A stretch of 23,478 bases of DNA from Dorea_D sp963559605 (GCA_963559605.1 CAUWLL010000039.1:1-23478); one strand, 5' to 3'; shown: positions 6,163-14,771, numbered from the stretch's first letter. The notes: generated from the letters alone by a model not told the origin. Numbers and translations are program-made.

Positions 6163-6186
6163 ATTCGTTAGATGTCTAACTAATAT
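6153..6186. promoter_or_regulatory. Candidate MarR operator
   Basis: GTTAGA-TG-TCTAAC (6167-6180) is a perfect palindrome covering the expected transcription start. TAACTAATAT occurs as direct repeats at 6153-6162 (over the -10 box) and 6177-6186. MarR-family repressors commonly bind such palindromes over their own promoters, so the downstream protein probably autoregulates here. Confidence 0.7.
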
Positions 6187-6197
6187 GGAGGTGTATC

Positions 6198-6698
6198 ATG
6201 ACAAAGGATAAGGAGACATCCGTTTATTGGCTCTTGCATCAGATCATACATCTGAGTAAATATCAGGAAGTAAAGAAAATGGAAGCGCTGGGGTTAAAGC
6301 CGGGGCAGGCAGGGATCTTGTTTATGCTTAATTGTTATGGGAAGCTGTCTCAGAAAGAATTGGCGCAGAAAATGGGGATCACGCCGCCGTCTATGACAGT
6401 AGCGCTGCGAAAAATGGAGGAAAAAGGGCTGATCGTAAAAGAAGCGGATACGGAGGATCAGCGCATTATCCGCATCCAGATCTCGGAAGAGGGGAAAGCG
6501 TGTATTGAGGAAATCAAGCAGGTCATGAACGACATGGAACAGTTGCTGTATGGTGATATGCAGCAGGAAGAACGGCTTTTATTCCGGCGGATGCTTCTGG
6601 AGACAAGAGACAGCCTTTTGAATTATAAGGAATTTCAGGGGCTGGATCTGCATTCTATTATGGAAAAGACAAAGCCCAAGATCAAAGGTGATTTTTAG
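6198..6698 (+). CDS. MarR-family transcriptional regulator
   Basis: The protein has 166 residues with a winged helix-turn-helix at about 45-110. The recognition region reads LSQKELAQKMGITPPSMTVA, followed by a wing with DTEDQR and IRIQISEEGKA, the classic MarR signature. Flanking helices should form the dimer interface. It is probably a repressor that leaves the DNA when it binds a small molecule or an oxidant; the ligand is unknown. The position 51 bases upstream of a two-subunit ABC exporter, together with the palindromic operator at its own promoter, suggests it controls the whole operon in answer to a compound that the exporter removes. GGAGGTG precedes the ATG. Confidence 0.93.
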   Translation: MTKDKETSVYWLLHQIIHLSKYQEVKKMEALGLKPGQAGILFMLNCYGKLSQKELAQKMGITPPSMTVALRKMEEKGLIVKEADTEDQRIIRIQISEEGKACIEEIKQVMNDMEQLLYGDMQQEERLLFRRMLLETRDSLLNYKEFQGLDLHSIMEKTKPKIKGDF

Positions 6699-6748
6699 TA
6701 TAACTTAGCAAATAATTTAGCAATGACAAGAAAGGAAAGACAGAACAT

Positions 6749-8896
6749 ATGAGTAAGTTGTTAAAATTTTTGAAACCATATGCAGGCGCCGTTCTGGCAA
6801 TTTTTGCCATCTTGATGGTGCAGGCATACTGTGACCTTTCTCTGCCGACCTACACGTCTGATATTGTAAATGTAGGGATCCAGCAGGGAGGAATCGATGA
6901 AAAGGTTCCGGAGGTATTGTCTGAGGAAGACCTCGGCCGTCTGCTCGCCCTCCTTCCTGCAAAGCAGCAGGAGACGGTGAAAGATGCTTATGAGGAAAGC
7001 GGGGAGACGTATGCGTATGAGGGGAAAGTATACCGCCTGAAAGACGCTGTAAAAAACGAGGAGAAGCAGACAGAGAAACTGAAGGAGCTCCTTGGAAAAC
7101 CAATGCTGATCTCCATGGGAATGGACGCAGGAGCAAAGATGCAGGATATGGAAAAAACGGATATGGAAATACCGGACATGATGCTGGAACAGTCGGCGCC
7201 TCTTTACATTCGCCGGGCGTATGAAAACCTCGGCATGGACACCGATAAGATACAGATAGACTATATCCTGTCGACGGGCGGTAAGATGTTAGGCCTTGCA
7301 GCGCTTGGAATGCTTGCCAGTATTTTGGTCGGTTTAATGGCGGCTCGTGTAGGAGCGAGTTTGGGACGGGGACTTCGAAGAAATGTATTCCGCCAAGTCG
7401 TTTCGTTTTCTAATGGAGAATTTGATAAATTTTCCACCGCTTCTCTCATTACAAGAAGTACCAATGACATTCAACAGATCCAGCTCCTTACGGTCATGAT
7501 CCTTCGAATGGTATTGTACTCTCCGATTCTGGCAGCAGGCGGCGTATACCGTGTATTCCAGACTAATGTGGAAATGTCCTGGATCATTGCAATGGCAGTA
7601 GGAATCATCTTGCTGGTTGTGGTCGTGTTGTTTGCCATTGTACTGCCGAAATTTAAGGTGGTACAGGATCAGGTAGACAGACTGAATCTTGTGAGCCGTG
7701 AGATTTTAACCGGGCTTCCGGTTATCCGGGCATTCAGTACAGAGAAATACGAGGAAAAGCGTTTCGATCAAGCGAATATTGACCTTACGAAAACGAACTT
7801 GTTTGTCAATCGCGCCATGACGTTTATGATGCCGATCATGATGCTGGTTATGAACGGAATTTCCGTACTTATCGTATGGATCGGCGGTCACAGCATCGAC
7901 AACGGAAGTATGCAGGTGGGAGATATGATGGCGTTTATCCAGTATACCATGCAGATTATCATGTCCTTCCTGATGATCTGTATGATCTCCGTGATGCTTC
8001 CAAGAGCGGCGGTTTCCGCAAAGCGTATTGACGAAGTGCTGGAAAGCCATACTTTGATCCATGACCCGGAAACACCGGAGATTTACGGCGAGGACAGAAA
8101 AGGTGTGGTAGAATTCGACCACGTATCCTTCCGGTATCCGGGAGCGGAAGAAGATGTACTCCATGATATTTCTTTCGTGGCAAAGCCGGGTGAGACGACC
8201 GCATTTATCGGAAGCACCGGAAGCGGAAAGTCTACCCTCGTGAATCTGATTCCGAGGTTTTATGATGTGACGGAAGGAAAGATTACGATTGACGGGAAGG
8301 ATGTAAGAGCGGTATCCCAGCATGACCTTCGTGAGAGACTGGGCTATGTTCCCCAGAAAGGCGTACTGTTTTCCGGCGATATTGCCTCCAACATCCTCTA
8401 TGGCAATCCCGAAGGCAGCGAGGAAGAGATGACGGAAGCTGCGCAGATCGCCCAGGCAGAAGAGTTTATCAACCATAAGAAGAAACGTTATAAAAGCTCC
8501 ATTTCGCAGGGAGGCGCCAATGTGTCCGGCGGTCAGAAACAGAGACTTTCCATTGCCAGAGCCATTGCAAAACACCCGGATATTTATATTTTTGACGATA
8601 GTTTCTCTGCCCTTGACTATAAGACAGATATAACGCTTCGAAAAGCGTTGAAGGAAAAGACGGCGGACAGTACGGTATTGATCGTTGCCCAACGGATCAG
8701 TACTATTCTCCATGCAGAGCAGATTCTCGTTCTGGACGACGGAGAGGTTGTAGGAAAGGGAACGCACAAGGAGCTTTTGAAAAATTGCGAGGCATATTAT
8801 CAGATTGCAGCGTCTCAGCTTTCCGAGGCAGAACTGGCGGCTGATATGAAAGATGCAGAAGAGATTGAGACGCTCAACACAAAGGAGGTGGAGTAA
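6749..8896 (+). CDS. ABC exporter half, degenerate-site subunit (BmrC/D-type heterodimer)
   Basis: The protein has 715 residues: a six-helix exporter membrane domain, then one nucleotide-binding domain. Between helix 1 (about 12-30) and helix 2 (about 175-200) lies an unusually long, charged extracytoplasmic insert of roughly 140 residues. Walker A is GSTGSGKS (488-495) and the signature is VSGGQ (592-596). The catalytic Glu after Walker B is Asp617 (IFDDSFSALD), and the switch His is Gln648 (VAQRIS). Those two changes mark the non-hydrolysing site of heterodimeric exporters such as TM287/288 and BmrCD, and an extracellular domain is also known in BmrD. It should pair with the next gene, one base away, to export drugs, peptides or lipids. 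The length and insert are normal for clostridial members. Confidence 0.92.
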   Translation: MSKLLKFLKPYAGAVLAIFAILMVQAYCDLSLPTYTSDIVNVGIQQGGIDEKVPEVLSEEDLGRLLALLPAKQQETVKDAYEESGETYAYEGKVYRLKDAVKNEEKQTEKLKELLGKPMLISMGMDAGAKMQDMEKTDMEIPDMMLEQSAPLYIRRAYENLGMDTDKIQIDYILSTGGKMLGLAALGMLASILVGLMAARVGASLGRGLRRNVFRQVVSFSNGEFDKFSTASLITRSTNDIQQIQLLTVMILRMVLYSPILAAGGVYRVFQTNVEMSWIIAMAVGIILLVVVVLFAIVLPKFKVVQDQVDRLNLVSREILTGLPVIRAFSTEKYEEKRFDQANIDLTKTNLFVNRAMTFMMPIMMLVMNGISVLIVWIGGHSIDNGSMQVGDMMAFIQYTMQIIMSFLMICMISVMLPRAAVSAKRIDEVLESHTLIHDPETPEIYGEDRKGVVEFDHVSFRYPGAEEDVLHDISFVAKPGETTAFIGSTGSGKSTLVNLIPRFYDVTEGKITIDGKDVRAVSQHDLRERLGYVPQKGVLFSGDIASNILYGNPEGSEEEMTEAAQIAQAEEFINHKKKRYKSSISQGGANVSGGQKQRLSIARAIAKHPDIYIFDDSFSALDYKTDITLRKALKEKTADSTVLIVAQRISTILHAEQILVLDDGEVVGKGTHKELLKNCEAYYQIAASQLSEAELAADMKDAEEIETLNTKEVE

Positions 8897-8897
8897 G

Positions 8898-10730
8898 ATG
8901 TCAAGAAAAGGCGGACACCACGGCGGACATGGACCGCATGGAGCAATGGTTGGCGAAAAAGCCAAGGATTTTAAAGGAACGATGAAGAAATTGATGGCGT
9001 ATCTCGGAAAATATAAGATTGGATTCTTTTTCGTTGTAGTATTTGCCATTGGAAGCACTGTTTTTAATATTGTGGGGCCGAAGATCTTAGGTAAGGCAAC
9101 TACGGAAATCTTCAACGGTTTAGTCGGAAAAGTATCCGGCGGCGCAGGAATTGATTTTGATGCGATCGCAAGAATTTTGCTCACCTTACTCTGTCTGTAT
9201 GTTTGCAGCGCGGCATTTGCATTTATACAGGGGTATATCATGACGGGGATTTCTCAAAAACTGACGTATCGTATGCGAAAAGAAATTTCCGAAAAGATTC
9301 ACCGTATGCCGATGAATTATTTTGACAAAATGACACATGGAGAAGTGTTGTCAAGAATTACAAATGACGTGGATACACTGAGCATGAGTCTGAATCAGAG
9401 CGCAACGCAGGTCATTACTTCTGTGGCGACCCTCATCGGTGTGCTTGTTATGATGCTCAGTATTAGCCCGGCTATGACGATAGTGGCGCTTTTGGTCCTT
9501 CCTGTTTCTATGGGATTTATTTCCGTAATTGTGAAGCATTCGCAGAAATACTTCAAAAATCAGCAGGAATATCTGGGACATGTAAACGGACAGGTGGAAG
9601 AGGTTTACGGCGGTCATAATATCGTCAAGGCTTTTAATAAGGAAGAAGATGTGATCGACGCTTTCGACCGTGACAATGATAAGCTGTATGAATCTGCATG
9701 GAAATCGCAGTTTTTATCCGGCATGATGATGCCGATCATGCAGTTTGTCGGCAATCTGGGATATGTGGCTGTAGTGATCTTGGGCGGCTGTCTGACCATG
9801 AAGAATAAAATCGAAGTGGGAGACATTCAGTCCTTCATTCAGTATGTAAGAAGTTTTACACATCCGATCCAGCAGGTGGCACAGGTGGCAAATATGTTGC
9901 AGTCCACGGCGGCGGCTTCTGAGCGGGTGTTCGAATTTCTGGAGGAGACAGAGGAGGATCAGACAGCGCCGGATCCGGTACACATCAGTGGTCTGGAAGG
10001 ACGGGTGGAGTTTGACCATGTAGGCTTCGGGTATCAGCCGGATCATACGATCATCAACGACTTTTCGGCAAAGATTGAACCGGGGCAGAAGATTGCCATT
10101 GTAGGACCTACAGGAGCGGGAAAAACAACGATGGTGAAGCTTCTGATGCGTTTCTATGATGTAAACAGTGGTTGTATCCGTGTGGACGGTCACGACATTC
10201 GGGACTTTAACCGGAGCGAGCTTCGGGAGATGTTCGGTATGGTGCTTCAGGATACATGGCTGTTTAAAGGCAGTATCGAGGACAATATCCGCTACGGCAA
10301 ATTAGACGCTACCCATGAAGAAGTAGTGGAGGCGGCAAAAGCGGCATACGTACATCGTTTTGTACAGACTCTGCCGGGAGGTTACAATATGGAGCTGAAT
10401 GAGGAAGTTTCGAATGTGTCTCAAGGGCAGAAACAGCTTCTGACGATTGCAAGAGCGATCCTTGCAGATCCGCCGATCATGATCTTGGATGAGGCAACAA
10501 GTTCCGTAGATACGCGTACGGAAGTCCGTATTCAGAAAGCGATGGATAATCTGATGAAAGGAAGAACCAGCTTTGTCATCGCTCATCGCCTGTCTACCAT
10601 TCGTGACGCAGACTTGATCCTTGTTATGAAAGACGGTGATATTGTGGAGATGGGTAATCACGAGCAGTTGATCGAGAAACAAGGATTCTATGCGGAGCTT
10701 TATAATTCACAGTTTGAGAGAAGCGCATAA
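8898..10730 (+). CDS. ABC exporter half, catalytic-site subunit
   Basis: The protein has 610 residues from ATG 8898. The strong AAAGGAGGTGG site inside the end of the previous gene picks this start over an in-frame one 45 bases earlier. A short His/Gly-rich tail is followed by six membrane helices and one nucleotide-binding domain. Walker A is GPTGAGKT (403-410), Walker B ends in ILDE with Glu532, and the switch is His563 (IAHRLST), all intact. The signature is altered to VSQGQ (507-511). In an asymmetric dimer this altered signature faces the degenerate Walker site of the partner, while this subunit's intact Walker residues face the partner's VSGGQ. One active and one inactive ATP site would result. 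It is co-translated with the upstream gene. Confidence 0.93.
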   Translation: MSRKGGHHGGHGPHGAMVGEKAKDFKGTMKKLMAYLGKYKIGFFFVVVFAIGSTVFNIVGPKILGKATTEIFNGLVGKVSGGAGIDFDAIARILLTLLCLYVCSAAFAFIQGYIMTGISQKLTYRMRKEISEKIHRMPMNYFDKMTHGEVLSRITNDVDTLSMSLNQSATQVITSVATLIGVLVMMLSISPAMTIVALLVLPVSMGFISVIVKHSQKYFKNQQEYLGHVNGQVEEVYGGHNIVKAFNKEEDVIDAFDRDNDKLYESAWKSQFLSGMMMPIMQFVGNLGYVAVVILGGCLTMKNKIEVGDIQSFIQYVRSFTHPIQQVAQVANMLQSTAAASERVFEFLEETEEDQTAPDPVHISGLEGRVEFDHVGFGYQPDHTIINDFSAKIEPGQKIAIVGPTGAGKTTMVKLLMRFYDVNSGCIRVDGHDIRDFNRSELREMFGMVLQDTWLFKGSIEDNIRYGKLDATHEEVVEAAKAAYVHRFVQTLPGGYNMELNEEVSNVSQGQKQLLTIARAILADPPIMILDEATSSVDTRTEVRIQKAMDNLMKGRTSFVIAHRLSTIRDADLILVMKDGDIVEMGNHEQLIEKQGFYAELYNSQFERSA

Positions 10731-10762
10731 TATACGGGCGTGATAGAAAAGGAGGATACCTT

Positions 10763-11383
10763 ATGGGGACACAGAAGGAACGTTTAGAGAAGCAGTTTGA
10801 TTTTATCCGAGAGATCGACAAGGAGAAGTTTATCGGAAGGCAGACCTACCTGTCAGACGGCAGACGGAAAGAAAATGATGCGGAACATGCTTGGCACATG
10901 GCGATTATGACATTGCTTCTAAGTGAGTACGCCAACGAGGAAATCGATGTTTTAAAAACGATTTCCATGATCCTGATCCATGACATTGTGGAAATTGATG
11001 CAGGAGATACGTACGCTTATGATGAAGTTGCGAAAGAGACGCAGCGTGAGAGGGAAGTAAAAGCGGCAGACCGTATTTTCGGTATTCTCCCGGAAGATCA
11101 GGCTGAAAAATTCCGTGCATTATGGGAGGAGTTTGAAGCCCGGGAGACAAAAGAAGCAAAGTTTGCCCGTGCCATGGATAATTTCCAGCCCCTTATGTTA
11201 AACGCAGCGACAGACGGAAAGTCATGGACAGAACATCAGATTTGTGTCAGTCAGGTACTAAAGAGAAACGAGCGTTCCGGGGAAGGCTCCAAGGAAGTGT
11301 GGAGGTATGCTCTGGAGAACTTTATCAAGCCTTATATAGAAAAAGGGCGGCTGATCGAAGATGAAAAACTTCCGGAGGTATAA
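10763..11383 (+). CDS. HD-domain phosphohydrolase (YfbR-like)
   Basis: The protein has 206 residues. The metal-binding HD residues are all visible: His42 (DAEHAWH), His73-Asp74 (LIHDIVEIDAGDT) and Asp139 (AMDN). The E77 and DAGDT features match the HDDC2/YfbR group, which removes phosphate from deoxynucleoside 5'-monophosphates. It is a soluble cytoplasmic enzyme that probably trims nucleotide pools; the exact substrate is not provable here. It lies 32 bases after the exporter with its own AAGGAGG site, so it may be read from the marR promoter, though nothing ties its function to export. A strong bidirectional terminator follows. Confidence 0.88.
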   Translation: MGTQKERLEKQFDFIREIDKEKFIGRQTYLSDGRRKENDAEHAWHMAIMTLLLSEYANEEIDVLKTISMILIHDIVEIDAGDTYAYDEVAKETQREREVKAADRIFGILPEDQAEKFRALWEEFEARETKEAKFARAMDNFQPLMLNAATDGKSWTEHQICVSQVLKRNERSGEGSKEVWRYALENFIKPYIEKGRLIEDEKLPEV

Positions 11384-11410
11384 GTTTCGTAAAAGTTAAG
11401 AAAACAAAAA

Positions 11411-11450
11411 AAGCCTCAGAGTGATACAGATAAGCATCACTCTGAGGCTT
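11411..11450. terminator. Bidirectional Rho-independent terminator
   Basis: A perfect 15-bp stem, arms 11411-11425 and 11436-11450. An A-tract lies to the left and a T-rich tract to the right, so it serves the HD gene on + and the coat-protein operon on minus. Confidence 0.92.
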
Positions 11451-11456
11451 ACTTTT

Positions 11457-11717
11457 TTACTTTGCGGCTAATCCTGTAAGCACAGATTTTACATGTGCAA
11501 CTTCCTGCGGAGAAGCTTTTGCCGCAGGAACGTAGTAACTTTTTTCTCTGGCTACCTGATAAAGTTTTTCCTGTGACATTTCACACTGGTTACGGATCTG
11601 CTTTAAGCACTGCTTTAATTCCTTATTCTCTGTCTGAGAGATCATCTCGCCATATCTTACGAGTTCACCGTTGACGCCTGCCAATGCGTCAGATACCATT
11701 GTTTTATCGTCTAACAT
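11457..11717 (-). CDS. Spore coat protein, CotF-like
   Basis: The protein has 86 residues and is a helical Coat-F domain type. DDKTMVSDALAGVNGELVRY and the later helix with QMR-like spacing (NQCEMSQEKLYQVAREKSYY) ending in VPAAKAS are typical of this family. It is presumably laid down on the spore by the mother cell. In this group the Coat-F four-helix unit (ferritin-like) is often split into two adjacent small genes, and the partner lies 12 bases upstream. AAGGAGG precedes the ATG. Regulation is probably from an upstream promoter; none is visible between the two genes. Confidence 0.8.
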   Translation of the reverse strand: MLDDKTMVSDALAGVNGELVRYGEMISQTENKELKQCLKQIRNQCEMSQEKLYQVAREKSYYVPAAKASPQEVAHVKSVLTGLAAK

Positions 11718-11729
11718 TTCTCGTCCTCC

Positions 11730-11912
11730 TTATAAGAATTTCATCAAATCTTGTTTATTTTGCATTGCGCTGTTTGCGGCATCCTGAAAAAGCTGTTTTA
11801 CCTGTGGGTCTTCTGCCTGCGATGCGTAGTCTGTCATTTTGCAGTGGCAGGTGTCGTAGCCCCCGATCAAGTGACGTAGGTTTTGCAAGTCTAATACTGA
11901 GATTTCGGACAT
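11730..11912 (-). CDS. Small CotF-like spore coat protein
   Basis: The protein has 60 residues, starting MSEISVLDLQNLRHLIGGYD. It consists of two predicted helices with the His/Cys-containing turn DTCHCKMTDYA and the helix QVKQLFQDAANSAM. This matches the first half of Coat-F-type proteins, while the neighbouring gene resembles a fuller or second half. The small size is normal for the paired form in clostridia. AAAGGAGG precedes the ATG. It follows the C26 hydrolase by 33 bases in the same direction, so transcription could be shared or sporulation-specific. Confidence 0.75.
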   Translation of the reverse strand: MSEISVLDLQNLRHLIGGYDTCHCKMTDYASQAEDPQVKQLFQDAANSAMQNKQDLMKFL

Positions 11913-11945
11913 GTGATGTTCCTCCTTTATTTTATTTTGTCCTGT

Positions 11946-12647
11946 TTAGTGTGTGCAGAAATTTGAAAAATATGAAAATAAATGTCTCATGGGTTCACTT
12001 TTTTCAAGCATACATTCCGGGTGCCATTGAACGCCGACGGCAAACGAATGCAAAGAGGATTCCATGGCTTCGATGATGCCGTCGGAAGCAGCTGCGGTAA
12101 GTTTTAATCCTTTGCCCGGTGTTTTTATACACTGGTGATGGAAACTGTTTACGTTCAGTGAATTACCGCACAATTTATATAGCATACTATTTTTAACTAC
12201 AGAAACTGTATGGCAGATGTCAGAACGGTTTTCAGATAATTGCATGTGATTTAGGGATGCCTTCGGTCTGAGAGAAATATCCTGATAAACAGTTCCTCCA
12301 AGCGCAAGGTTTAAAACCTGCATACCACGGCAGATTCCAAGGACAGGAAGGTTGGAATCCAGCGCTTGTTTCATCAAACGGAGATGGAACACATCGGTTT
12401 TATAGTCTGTTTTTCCTATATCTGTCACTAACTCTTCTCCGAACAGCAGGGGAGTGATGTCGCCCCCGCCGCAAAATAACAACCCGTCGCATAAACTTAT
12501 GTAACGTTCCAAGTTTCCCGCTTCGGCTGTATAAGGGAGAATGACCGGGACTGCGCCGCTTTTTGTGATAGCTTCTACATAGGTTCCTGTTACAAATATC
12601 TTTTGCTGTATCCATCCACAATATACGATTCCGATGATTGGTTTCAT
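11946..12647 (-). CDS. Gamma-glutamyl-gamma-aminobutyrate hydrolase family protein (peptidase C26)
   Basis: The protein has 233 residues and is a class-I glutamine amidotransferase-like fold. The triad is clear: Cys106 in GICRGMQ, and His209 and Glu211 in QWHPE. The oxyanion region CGGGDITP and the YQDIS segment match PuuD-like enzymes. These hydrolyse gamma-glutamyl bonds in the cytoplasm, for example in putrescine breakdown. No putrescine genes are nearby, so the substrate is open and the name should be read as a family label. A good minus-strand promoter and AAAGGAAAT ribosome site precede it. Two spore coat genes follow in the same direction. Confidence 0.9.
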   Translation of the reverse strand: MKPIIGIVYCGWIQQKIFVTGTYVEAITKSGAVPVILPYTAEAGNLERYISLCDGLLFCGGGDITPLLFGEELVTDIGKTDYKTDVFHLRLMKQALDSNLPVLGICRGMQVLNLALGGTVYQDISLRPKASLNHMQLSENRSDICHTVSVVKNSMLYKLCGNSLNVNSFHHQCIKTPGKGLKLTAAASDGIIEAMESSLHSFAVGVQWHPECMLEKSEPMRHLFSYFSNFCTH

Positions 12648-12677
12648 AAGATTTCCTTTCCGAAATAAACTTTACAG

Positions 12678-12706
12678 AGTATACTATATTATAGAAATTA
12701 TGTGAA
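12678..12706 (-). promoter_or_regulatory. Sigma-A promoter for the C26 hydrolase gene
   Basis: Read on the minus strand, TTCACA (12701-12706), a 17-base spacer and TATACT (12678-12683). It lies about 30 bases before the ATG at 12647, in the divergent gap shared with the dipeptidase gene. Confidence 0.65.
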
Positions 12707-12738
12707 AATCAGAAAAATATGTAAGTGGAGGTTTGAAG

Positions 12739-13719
12739 ATGAGACTGATCGATCTGCATTGTGATACGATTTGGAAATTACTGGATTTGGATAAGTGTGG
12801 AAATCTTATGGATAATTCGTGCGCTGTCTCCATTCCCGGGATGAAAAAAGCAGGGACGGCCGCACAGTTTTTCGCCTGTTTTACATACATCGAAGATTAC
12901 AAAGAACATGGCGGGTATGAAGATGCATGGAAACATTGCCTAGAAATGATAGCATTTTTGAAAAAACAGGAAGAGATGTTTTCAGAAGAGATAGCATTGG
13001 CACGTTCTTATCAAGAGTTCAAAGAAAATGAAAAGGATGGGAAAATATCGGCATTTCTTACAGTAGAAGAGGGGGGCATTTTAAACGGACGGATGGAACG
13101 ACTGGAAGAACTGTATCAAAGAGGAGTCCGCTTAATGACGCCCATGTGGAATTACGAAAACTGTTTCGGTCATCCAAACAGCAGGGAAACGGCTGTCATG
13201 GAAAAAGGATTGAAACCATTTGGGATAGAAGCAGTGAAACGCATGGCAGAACTGGGCATGATCGTGGACGTGTCCCACGCGTCTGACGGGACGTTTGCGG
13301 ATATTCTGGCTCATACCAAGAAAGCAGACGGCTCAAGAGGAGTGGTGGCAGCGTCCCATTCTAATTGCCGGGCGTTGTGCGATCATCCTCGGAATCTTAC
13401 AGACCGTATGCTTCGAGAGCTTGCGGAAGCAGGGGGAGTCTGCGGACTTAATCTTTACGGATATTTCTTGAATCCCAATGGGGAGTCTGACGTTCAGGAT
13501 ATGGCAGAACACCTTCTGCATATGATCCACATAGGGGGAAGTGACCTTCCGGCTGTGGGAACGGATTTTGACGGATTTGACGGAATAGAAATTTTGGAAA
13601 TACAGCAGGTCGGGGAAATGGAGAAGCTGTGGGAGGCATTAAAAAAGAAAGGGGTTACAGAAACCCTGTTGGATAAGATCCGGTATGGAAATGCAGAGAG
13701 GATCTTAAGAGAACTATAA
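12739..13719 (+). CDS. Membrane dipeptidase family protein (peptidase M19)
   Basis: The protein has 326 residues from ATG 12739; the GTGGAGG site is 7 bases away, which favours it over an in-frame TTG two codons earlier. It has the amidohydrolase TIM barrel of renal dipeptidase. Zinc ligands are visible: His7-x-Asp9 (LHCD) at the start, the bridging Glu in TVEEGG (110-111), His180 (DVSH), His207 (SHSNCRA) and the conserved DFDG (276-279). It cleaves dipeptides, including those with a D-residue at the C-terminus. Despite the family name there is no signal peptide or membrane helix, so it acts in the cytoplasm. It is divergent from the C26 hydrolase, which could suggest linked peptide or amino-acid salvage. 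Confidence 0.92.
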   Translation: MRLIDLHCDTIWKLLDLDKCGNLMDNSCAVSIPGMKKAGTAAQFFACFTYIEDYKEHGGYEDAWKHCLEMIAFLKKQEEMFSEEIALARSYQEFKENEKDGKISAFLTVEEGGILNGRMERLEELYQRGVRLMTPMWNYENCFGHPNSRETAVMEKGLKPFGIEAVKRMAELGMIVDVSHASDGTFADILAHTKKADGSRGVVAASHSNCRALCDHPRNLTDRMLRELAEAGGVCGLNLYGYFLNPNGESDVQDMAEHLLHMIHIGGSDLPAVGTDFDGFDGIEILEIQQVGEMEKLWEALKKKGVTETLLDKIRYGNAERILREL

Positions 13720-13756
13720 GAGAGAAAAACTGTCAGAAAACAGTCGATCTTAATAT

Positions 13757-13789
13757 AGGGAGGAGACAGCATAAAAAGCGCTCCTCCCT
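13757..13789. terminator. Hairpin between convergent genes, probable terminator
   Basis: AGGGAGGAG (13757-13765) pairs perfectly with CTCCTCCCT (13781-13789). It sits between the convergent dipeptidase and dehydrogenase genes. There is no long T-run on either side, so strength is uncertain. Confidence 0.55.
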
Positions 13790-13795
13790 GTATTG

Positions 13796-14734
13796 TTAGT
13801 TTATCTGAAAATAGTCCTGTATCTGCTCACAGATGATCTTCATAAGCCGGGTCCGTGCCTCCACACTCGCCCATGCCACGTGCGGGGTGATAAGCAGACG
13901 ACTACTGTCCTTAAATCCTCGCAGGGGAGACTTCTCACTCATGGGTTCTATGTCCAGCACGTCCAGTCCGGCGGCTTGGATCTGATCTTCGTTCAGCGCC
14001 GTCAGCAGATCTTGTTCCACAACGATTGCGCCGCGTCCCAAGTTCAGAAAGATGCAGGAATCCTTCATCTTAGAGAACGCATTTGCGTCGATCAGATGTT
14101 CTGTATGTGCATTTAACGGTGCATGGACAGAGATAATATCGGAAGTCCGGTATAAGGTATCTAAATCCACCTGCGTATAACCATCCTGTGGTTTTGCCCC
14201 GGAGGGGGAGGCATAGATAGCCTTTGCGCCAAATGCTTCCGCGATAGAAGCGACCCGCCGTCCGATATTGCCAAGTCCGAGAATGCCCCATGTTTTTCCT
14301 TTTAATTCATGGAAATGTCTGGCAAAATGTGTGAACATGGTATCGTTCGTATAGTGATCGTTTTTTACATAATCATCATAGTATCGTAGGTGTTCCAGCA
14401 GATAAAAAAGCATGGCAAAGGTATGCTGCGCTACGGATTCGGTAGAGTATCCGGCAACGTTTCGCCAGGCAATGCCTCGCTTATCCAGATATTCCTTGTC
14501 TAAATTATTGGTTCCGGTGGCGGTTACGCACACCAGTTTCAGACGTTCGGCGCTTCCGATGGTTGATTCATTGATGGGAATTTTATTGATGATCAGGACG
14601 TCGGCATCTTTAACACGCTTCGGAACTTCCGAGCTTGTGGAAAAAGAGTACTTTGTCACCTGTCCGAATCGGTCGAAGGGGGATAAGTCTATATCGTCGC
14701 CGATCGTTTTCGCATCCAAAAATACAAGATTCAT
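13796..14734 (-). CDS. D-2-hydroxyacid dehydrogenase
   Basis: The protein has 312 residues with the split catalytic/nucleotide-binding layout of the family. The dinucleotide motif GLGNIG is at 153-158. The catalytic set is Arg234 (NLGRGA), Glu263 (LDVLDIEP) and His285 (TPHVAW). It interconverts 2-keto acids and D-2-hydroxyacids with a nicotinamide cofactor; glycerate/hydroxypyruvate is a common substrate for this subgroup, but the substrate cannot be fixed. After the second strand (KAIYASPSG) the Asp that normally selects NAD is absent, so cofactor choice is open. AAAAGGAGAGG precedes the ATG, with an extended -10 promoter further upstream. Confidence 0.9.
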   Translation of the reverse strand: MNLVFLDAKTIGDDIDLSPFDRFGQVTKYSFSTSSEVPKRVKDADVLIINKIPINESTIGSAERLKLVCVTATGTNNLDKEYLDKRGIAWRNVAGYSTESVAQHTFAMLFYLLEHLRYYDDYVKNDHYTNDTMFTHFARHFHELKGKTWGILGLGNIGRRVASIAEAFGAKAIYASPSGAKPQDGYTQVDLDTLYRTSDIISVHAPLNAHTEHLIDANAFSKMKDSCIFLNLGRGAIVVEQDLLTALNEDQIQAAGLDVLDIEPMSEKSPLRGFKDSSRLLITPHVAWASVEARTRLMKIICEQIQDYFQIN

Positions 14735-14771
14735 AATTCCTCTCCTTTTTCGCTGATATTTTATAGTGTTT

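Noticed and set aside
7706..9241. A 511-codon open frame on the minus strand across both ABC genes
   Set aside because: It lies wholly opposite two clear ABC exporter genes, has no ribosome site and shows no recognisable domain. It is a shadow of their codon bias.
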